A stretch of 11,246 bases of DNA from Victivallales bacterium (GTDB taxonomy: Bacteria > Verrucomicrobiota > Lentisphaeria > Victivallales > JAADHT01). The notes below the pieces were generated by a model that was given only the letters and a program-made list of their open reading frames with translations, was not told the DNA's origin and did not search any database. The DNA lies in assembly GCA_016930955.1 (NCBI GenBank), contig JAFGFR010000022.1:1-11246 (forward strand). The letters are read 5' to 3'. A program made the translations under genes and the position numbers. Positions 7,002 to 11,246 of the stretch are shown here, piece after piece (within the stretch, counting starts at the first letter, position 1; the number at the start of each line of letters is the position of its first letter).

Positions 7002-7079
7002 TTTTTCACCTAGTCCGGCAGGAACGCTAAAAAAAGAAAAAAGTACCGGATCAATTTCAAATCGAGGACAATTTGCTCT

Positions 7080-9455
7080 ATGTTTAACAGGCAATCACAA
7101 CTGGCTTTGCTTCTTCTGTCGTTTATTGCGGTCACTTCGACATCAACCGATGCCGCCGCAGTGTGTTACGTGGCTCGAAACCATCCGAGAGCTTCCGACG
7201 ACAACCCCGGCACGGCCGACGCGCCGCTCAAGACAATCAACGCCGCGCTGCCAAGGCTCCAGCCTGGAGATACCGTCATTGTACGGGAGGGCACCTACCG
7301 CGAACAGGTGGTTTATACAGGAGAAAAGTTGGTCTTGCAAGGGGAGGTTTTCGGCCCTCATGCCAATGGTGCCAGCCATGCCCTGCCCATTACCTTCATG
7401 GCCCGGCATGGGGAAGAGGTTGTGATCAAGGGTAGCGACGTGGTTGACGGATGGCGACCGCACAAGGACGGCATCTGGGTCAGGGAAAACTGGACAATCA
7501 ACAGCCAGCAGGTGTTTGTCGACGACAAGCCGATGCGGCAAATCGCCGGCGAGATGACGAAATATCTCGAGGATATTTCAAAACAGGGTTATTTTACGGG
7601 ACGGCTCGGCGAGGGTATCGAGGATATGATCGAGAGCTCCTTCTATCTCGACAGGGATGCTGATAAACTATATCTGTGGCCGCCCGGCGGAGGCGATCCC
7701 AACCGCAGCAAGGTGGAAGTGAGCGTCCGCCCGTTCCTCTTTTTCGCCGCCGCAGACTACTTGAGGATTTCAGGGTTCAAGATGCGACATAGCAACACCT
7801 CCGCGGTCGTCAACTGGGCGGCCGTGCTGATCAAGGGAGACCATTGCATCGCCGAGAATCTGGACATAGCGTGGACTGACTACGCAGGCTTGGGTGTCTA
7901 TGGAACCCACAACACACTTATCGGTTGTGTCAGCAACTACAATGGCCATATCGGCATGGATGGCAATGGCACGGGGCACCGGATCATCAACTGCACCACC
8001 TCGCACAACAACCTCCGTGACTGGTCGCCTAGTTGGTCGGCTGGCGGCGTCAAGTTCGTTCATATGTGGGATGTGCTTGTTTCCGGGCATCTCGCCGAAT
8101 ACAACAACGGGCCAGGAATATGGTTTGACATTTTTTTGGCGCAGGTTACCGTGGAGAATTCCATCAGCCGTTTTAACAAGGGTCCTGGGATATTCTACGA
8201 GATAAGCGAGCGGTCGGTGATCCGCAACAACCTATGCTACGGCAACACCCAGCGTGGAATCTACATCTCCAATTCCTCCCATTGCGCCGTCTTGCACAAC
8301 GTGTTGTACGGCAACGGCATGTCCGGAATTGTGGTTCACGGGGGCGTTCGCCAGGAGGGATATGCCTACGGCCATCCGGAGAACCGGTTGATTTCTGCCA
8401 GCGACAACGAGGTGCGTGGCAATATCCTGATGGACAACTGCAGGCCGGGTCTTTGCCTCGACGGCTGGGAGGAGCGTCCGGAGCTGATCATGCCCGACCC
8501 TGCACAGCCATCCAACCGCGGCAACATATCCGACAACAACGTTTTCTGGCGTTCCGACGGTCGCCCCATTACCTTCTGGTACGATTGGGGAAACGAGTCC
8601 TTTTCTTTCGACGAGTGGCGCGACAGAGTCGGCAACGATCGGGTGTCGATAATTGCGGACCCGAAATTTGTCGACCCCGAGAACGGCGATTTTTGCCTGT
8701 CCCCGGACTCCCCTGCGATCGCCATGGCGCGGCCGCATATGGCCTTGCATTTTGACATAACCGGAGCAAGACGGGATGCGAGGCAGCTCGGTTATCTTTT
8801 CTCTGCCGGCGCCTACGAGGTCTCCTCGGAAGTTTCCGAGAAAGTCCGCCAAGTTCGTTCCGGGAATAAATTCTGGTGGCTTGAGGACGGCATGACCTTG
8901 TCCCGGTGGTGGGAAAAATCCGGAGGCGGGACTGCCTCCCGGCAGACAAATCAAGCAGAGATGCCAGAGGTCAATGCACAAGGCATTGATCTCGAAAAGA
9001 TGAAAAGTGGCGCGAAAACCGATATCGGCAATATCCAGTTTGACCTTATCGAGGGATTGACATTGTCTTCCAAGAAGCGGGAGATAGCCGTGAAGATCCA
9101 GCGTCAGGCCAAGAATCTGTACATACTTTTGTCGATTGAATCAGCCGATGACTCAACACCAATCCAAGCCTGTTGCGTGGTTTCGCGCGATGACGGCACT
9201 GATGAGGAGTTGGTGTGGGAACTTCGGGAGAATGCTGTTCCTGCGGACGGCGACACTCCCCGGATCGCCACCACATCACGGGACAATTACTCGACCAGCA
9301 TCGTCAGTGGCGGCGACAAGCGGATGTTGCTCACAAAATGGATCAACTCCAACCCGTGGTATTCCGTGAAAAACCTAAGATTCAGACTCCCCGAAGGTAG
9401 CGAGGCAAGGGTCAAGATACTTGGAATTTCCCTTGCCGAGGCAGCGGTGGAATAA
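7080..9455 (+). CDS. Secreted right-handed beta-helix carbohydrate-active protein
   Basis: A 791-residue exported protein. Residues 1-27 are a signal peptide (hydrophobic LALLLLSFIAVTS, cleavage near TDAAA). Residues 28-125 are the typical entry of pectate-lyase-like beta-helix proteins: YVARNHPRASDDNPGTADAP, LKTINAAL, GDTVIVREGTYREQVV and a FMARHGEEVVIKGSDVVDGW-like strand. The parallel beta-helix runs from about 215 to 500 with many N-rich turns. It contains a paired motif GPGIWFDI (345-352) and GPGIFYEIS (369-377). The helix closes with DPKFVDPENGDFCLSPDSPA (527-546). Residues about 595-791 form a separate beta-sandwich-like domain, with DDGT at 704-707 and WINSNPWYSVKNLRF at 754-768. The fold is shared by pectate lyases, GH120 xylosidases and relatives, so the reaction is uncertain; a pentose-rich polymer fits the neighbouring GH51 gene. 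GAGGA at 7064-7068 serves the ATG. Confidence 0.85.
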   Translation: MFNRQSQLALLLLSFIAVTSTSTDAAAVCYVARNHPRASDDNPGTADAPLKTINAALPRLQPGDTVIVREGTYREQVVYTGEKLVLQGEVFGPHANGASHALPITFMARHGEEVVIKGSDVVDGWRPHKDGIWVRENWTINSQQVFVDDKPMRQIAGEMTKYLEDISKQGYFTGRLGEGIEDMIESSFYLDRDADKLYLWPPGGGDPNRSKVEVSVRPFLFFAAADYLRISGFKMRHSNTSAVVNWAAVLIKGDHCIAENLDIAWTDYAGLGVYGTHNTLIGCVSNYNGHIGMDGNGTGHRIINCTTSHNNLRDWSPSWSAGGVKFVHMWDVLVSGHLAEYNNGPGIWFDIFLAQVTVENSISRFNKGPGIFYEISERSVIRNNLCYGNTQRGIYISNSSHCAVLHNVLYGNGMSGIVVHGGVRQEGYAYGHPENRLISASDNEVRGNILMDNCRPGLCLDGWEERPELIMPDPAQPSNRGNISDNNVFWRSDGRPITFWYDWGNESFSFDEWRDRVGNDRVSIIADPKFVDPENGDFCLSPDSPAIAMARPHMALHFDITGARRDARQLGYLFSAGAYEVSSEVSEKVRQVRSGNKFWWLEDGMTLSRWWEKSGGGTASRQTNQAEMPEVNAQGIDLEKMKSGAKTDIGNIQFDLIEGLTLSSKKREIAVKIQRQAKNLYILLSIESADDSTPIQACCVVSRDDGTDEELVWELRENAVPADGDTPRIATTSRDNYSTSIVSGGDKRMLLTKWINSNPWYSVKNLRFRLPEGSEARVKILGISLAEAAVE

Positions 9456-9521
9456 GAATGCCAAAAGATCACATGATATGAAATTGGCTCACTGGACTGA
9501 TGCAAGGAGGTAGTGAATGCA

Positions 9522-9552
9522 GCTTCGGGGGAAAAGAATTTTCACTTGAAGC
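9522..9552. terminator. Symmetric hairpin at the convergent gene ends
   Basis: GCTTC (9522-9526) pairs with GAAGC (9548-9552), and inside them GAAAA (9531-9535) pairs with TTTTC (9539-9543) around a three-base loop. The two stems are separated by a symmetric four-by-four internal loop. It lies about 65 bp past the beta-helix gene and overlaps the last codons of the convergent gene, a usual place for a shared terminator. The stems are weak and no T-run follows on either strand, so termination is only possible. Confidence 0.3.
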
Positions 9553-10348
9553 GCTTGCCCTTCTTCTGACTCCCCTGCCCCTTCACCGACTCGAGTCTCA
9601 GGGCATACCACTCTTCACCCAGGCCGGCATTCGAGAAAGACCCTGGCTTGTCGTTCGCAAGATGCTCCCAGTTTTTCAGGATTACCTCGTGCTCAGTCTT
9701 CTCCTTGGCCTTTGTAAGAAGCTCGAAAGCCTTGTCCTTCTCGCCGCGCTTCAGAAGTATCCATGCATACAGCGAGTACAACAGCGCCGCTTCGTCGCCC
9801 TTGTACTTCCGTATCTTGGACCGGAATGTCTTGTCCAGCGCAGGATCGTTGTTCTTGTATTGCCGCGCAAGTTTCATCGCAACTGTCAGATGCTCCATCA
9901 GAAGGCATTTAGGCAGGAGACGGTCAACCTTTGCGAAATCCCCCATCTGGTAATAGAACTGCATCTGCATTGTCGCGACCTGCCTGCCAAGCAACGGGGA
10001 CCATAAATAGTACTTCTTCAGATTCTCAGTCAGCGATACTGCCTCGAGCAGCGAAGCCTTCTGGTCTTTTTCGATAAGCATTTGCATGTGCTTGACCCCT
10101 CCGGCGGGCTTCTGCTGGAACATGTTTACCTTGCGCTGAATCCTTTCCTGCCCCGCCTGCATGACCCTTTGTATCTCCCCGGTCAGCGCGCCCACCTTCT
10201 TGCGGAAGTAGAGACCCGCCAGAAGCTGTACCGAAAGCACTCCAAGCACCCCGAAGAAAACACGCCAGAATAAATTCAGCTCGGTCGTGCCCCCCAGAAC
10301 CAGATACACCCCACCGCCAAACATCAACGCCAGACATATCGTTATCAT
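9542..10348 (-). CDS. Membrane-anchored TPR-like protein, unknown function
   Basis: A 268-residue protein. Two hydrophobic segments, residues about 2-20 (ITICLALMFGGGVYLVLGG) and 25-48 (FWRVFFGVLGVLSVQLLAG), form a membrane hairpin. The rest is a helical soluble domain, presumably cytoplasmic given the positive residues just after the second segment (YFRKKVG). TPR-like helix pairs are visible around 115-145 (ATMQMQFYYQMGDFAKVDRL) and 190-220 (LLYSLYAWILLKRGEKDKAF). The extreme C-terminus is lysine-rich (KGQGSQKKGKRFK). AGGTGG at 10355-10360 stands six bases before the ATG, and a good promoter precedes it, so it can be transcribed alone. No enzymatic motif is present and I do not recognise a named family. 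An assembly or scaffolding role at the inner membrane is the likely type of function. Confidence 0.82.
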   Translation of the reverse strand: MITICLALMFGGGVYLVLGGTTELNLFWRVFFGVLGVLSVQLLAGLYFRKKVGALTGEIQRVMQAGQERIQRKVNMFQQKPAGGVKHMQMLIEKDQKASLLEAVSLTENLKKYYLWSPLLGRQVATMQMQFYYQMGDFAKVDRLLPKCLLMEHLTVAMKLARQYKNNDPALDKTFRSKIRKYKGDEAALLYSLYAWILLKRGEKDKAFELLTKAKEKTEHEVILKNWEHLANDKPGSFSNAGLGEEWYALRLESVKGQGSQKKGKRFK

Positions 10349-10363
10349 TTACATCCACCTGAA

Positions 10364-10392
10364 TTTAAACGTTGCATAGTTTTGAATGACAA
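10364..10392 (-). promoter_or_regulatory. Putative promoter of the membrane TPR-like gene
   Basis: On the minus strand, TTGTCA (10387-10392, 5 of 6 to the -35 consensus) is followed after exactly 17 bases by TTTAAA (10364-10369, 4 of 6 to the -10 consensus). Transcription would start near 10357, very close to the AGGTGG ribosome site at 10355-10360, so the leader would be nearly absent and the assignment is tentative. The remaining intergenic stretch up to 10500 shows no other clear signal. Confidence 0.4.
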
Positions 10393-10500
10393 AAACTCCA
10401 GAGACCGCCTAATGTAGTCCCGTATCACGCTTATGCAATCTTAATCCCGCCGTTTAACGACCAAACTCACCGGGAGATTTTTTTGTGACACTCGAGAGAT

Positions 10501-11046
10501 TCAGATGCCGACAACCGCGTTGATCTCAAGGTTGATCTGCTCCTCGGCGTTGTCCCTGAAGACAGGGATTCTGACATGGCACCTGAGGGTTTCCTGATCC
10601 CCGGTCGGCGTGATAGACACCTTAAGTCGATAGGACTTGAGTGAATCTTGCGAGAAGGAAATCTTCATCGGGGCGTTGCATTCGGCAAATGTCTCCCCGA
10701 TCTCGACGAGGCTGTCCACGGTGTCTAGTATGAACTCATGCTCCCATGTGCCATTCGGCTTGATGATCCCGGCATTTATTTTTGCTCTCGGATAGACGCT
10801 GACAAGCCGGAGGACGGTGCTGGCCCCATCGTCCTCGAGGGTTAATCCGAATGTCCGGAATATCGGGTCGGTGCCAGAAAAATTCCGCTCGGGATCACCG
10901 GGGGAGCGGCACGAGGTGAGAATGCATGCTGTCGCCAACGGCAGAACGGCAAGGAAACGGGCTGAAAACTTCCAGAAGGACGACCGGAGCCGGAGGCTCA
11001 ATCCACCCCCGGCGCATGAGTTCAAAATATAATATCCAGCTCCCAT
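10501..11046 (-). CDS. Small putative lipoprotein, unknown function
   Basis: A protein of up to 181 residues. A hydrophobic stretch (FLAVLPLATACI) preceded by arginines ends in the lipobox LTSC, with Cys46 as the expected lipidated residue. It should therefore be a membrane-attached lipoprotein facing the periplasm or surface. From the ATG at 11046 the signal would be unusually long and has no clear ribosome site. A TTG at 10999-11001 would give a normal signal peptide of 30 residues (LSLRLRSSFWKFSARFLAVL start), so the true start may be there. The mature part is about 135 residues of alternating hydrophobic and polar strands, suggesting a beta-sandwich. I recognise no family. It lies 56 bp behind the heptose kinase gene on the same strand, so the two may share a transcript and an envelope-related role is plausible. 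Confidence 0.72.
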   Translation of the reverse strand: MGAGYYILNSCAGGGLSLRLRSSFWKFSARFLAVLPLATACILTSCRSPGDPERNFSGTDPIFRTFGLTLEDDGASTVLRLVSVYPRAKINAGIIKPNGTWEHEFILDTVDSLVEIGETFAECNAPMKISFSQDSLKSYRLKVSITPTGDQETLRCHVRIPVFRDNAEEQINLEINAVVGI

Positions 11047-11102
11047 GTGGACTCAATGTAGCACAGGAGCACAATTTTTTCAAGAGCGGGAAACCAACTT
11101 TC

Positions 11103-11246
11103 TCAAAAACTTTCGAGAAGCTCATCGCGGGAGACGGATGCTGTCCCGATCTTGCCGACGACCACGCCGGCGGCGTGGTTTGCGATCTCCGCCGCCGCGC
11201 GCCCGTCAGCTCCTGCTAGGATCGCAAGCGAAAAAGCCGCGATGAC
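11103..11246 (-). CDS. rfaE1: D-glycero-beta-D-manno-heptose-7-phosphate kinase, C-terminal end
   Basis: Only the last 47 codons are in the window; the gene runs off the right edge. The visible part reads VIAAFSLAILAGADGRAAAE, then IANHAAGVVVGKIGTASVSR and DELLESF before the TGA. This is the end of a PfkB/ribokinase-fold sugar kinase. The NxAAGVVVGKxGTxxVS pattern is specific to the HldE N-terminal (RfaE1) domain, which phosphorylates heptose 7-phosphate for the ADP-heptose of LPS inner core. The catalytic GAGD motif would lie just outside the window. The protein stops directly after the kinase fold, so it is not fused to the RfaE2 nucleotidyltransferase found in E. coli HldE. A different PfkB-family kinase is the alternative. 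It implies a Gram-negative envelope. Confidence 0.8.
   Translation of the reverse strand, partial: VIAAFSLAILAGADGRAAAEIANHAAGVVVGKIGTASVSRDELLESF

Noticed and set aside
7002..7079. Intrinsic terminator between abfA and the beta-helix gene
   Set aside because: Only a 5-bp match (TCCGG with CCGGA) across a long A-rich loop was found, with no T-run. Read-through transcription seems more likely.
8232..8981. 249-codon minus-strand frame inside the beta-helix gene
   Set aside because: It is an antisense shadow; the sense frame has a signal peptide and continuous beta-helix pattern through this region.
9500..10006. 168-codon plus-strand frame opposite the membrane TPR-like gene
   Set aside because: It is the antisense shadow of a minus-strand gene with membrane segments, TPR-like pattern, ribosome site and promoter. 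Its translation is leucine-rich without family pattern.
10504..10513. Possible third copy of the dispersed repeat (AACCGCGTTG matches its core in reverse)
   Set aside because: Only about ten bases match, and they lie in the last codons of the lipoprotein gene without the inverted end or flanking sequence.

Overview
The window looks like a chromosomal segment of a Gram-negative, polysaccharide-degrading bacterium, most plausibly of the PVC group (Lentisphaerota, Kiritimatiellota or Verrucomicrobiota). The grounds are a GntR/LacI-fusion regulator and an AraC-type regulator close together, a long secreted HEAT/TPR protein, an exported right-handed beta-helix enzyme, a PHP-hydrolase remnant, and a heptose kinase of LPS core synthesis. 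This placement is inference from gene style; no phylogenetic marker is present.

Layout, left to right. A six-unit heptamer tandem repeat (24-65) precedes an AraC-family regulator (87-950, +). A 127-bp element with inverted ends (961-1087) fills the next gap and is followed by a putative promoter and a secreted HEAT/TPR protein (1161-3716, +). Between that gene and the next lies an open but start-less stretch (3721-3969, +) that reads as the C-terminal tail of a PHP-domain hydrolase, probably a gene remnant. A GntR-HTH/LacI-sensor regulator (3997-5091, -) is divergent from a GH51 alpha-L-arabinofuranosidase (5514-7001, +). Their 422-bp intergenic region carries candidate operators, a second copy of the dispersed repeat and a strongly foldable 5' leader. 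A secreted beta-helix enzyme (7080-9455, +) follows the arabinofuranosidase by 78 bp. The remaining genes are on the minus strand: a membrane-anchored TPR-like protein (9542-10348), a small putative lipoprotein (10501-11046) and the C-terminal end of a RfaE1/HldE-type heptose-7-phosphate kinase (11103-11246, cut by the window edge).

Functional reading. The regulator, GH51 enzyme and beta-helix protein form a compact pentose-polysaccharide locus. The exported beta-helix protein would trim an arabinose- or xylose-containing polymer outside the cytoplasm. The intracellular GH51 enzyme would release L-arabinose from imported oligosaccharides. The GntR/LacI-type protein, built like Bacillus AraR, would sense the sugar. 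No transporter or arabinose catabolic gene lies in the window. I see no mobile-element transposase, CRISPR array, tRNA or rRNA. Nothing here is a clear undescribed system; the best leads are the structured abfA leader, the dispersed inverted-end repeat and the candidate catalytic pair of the beta-helix protein.
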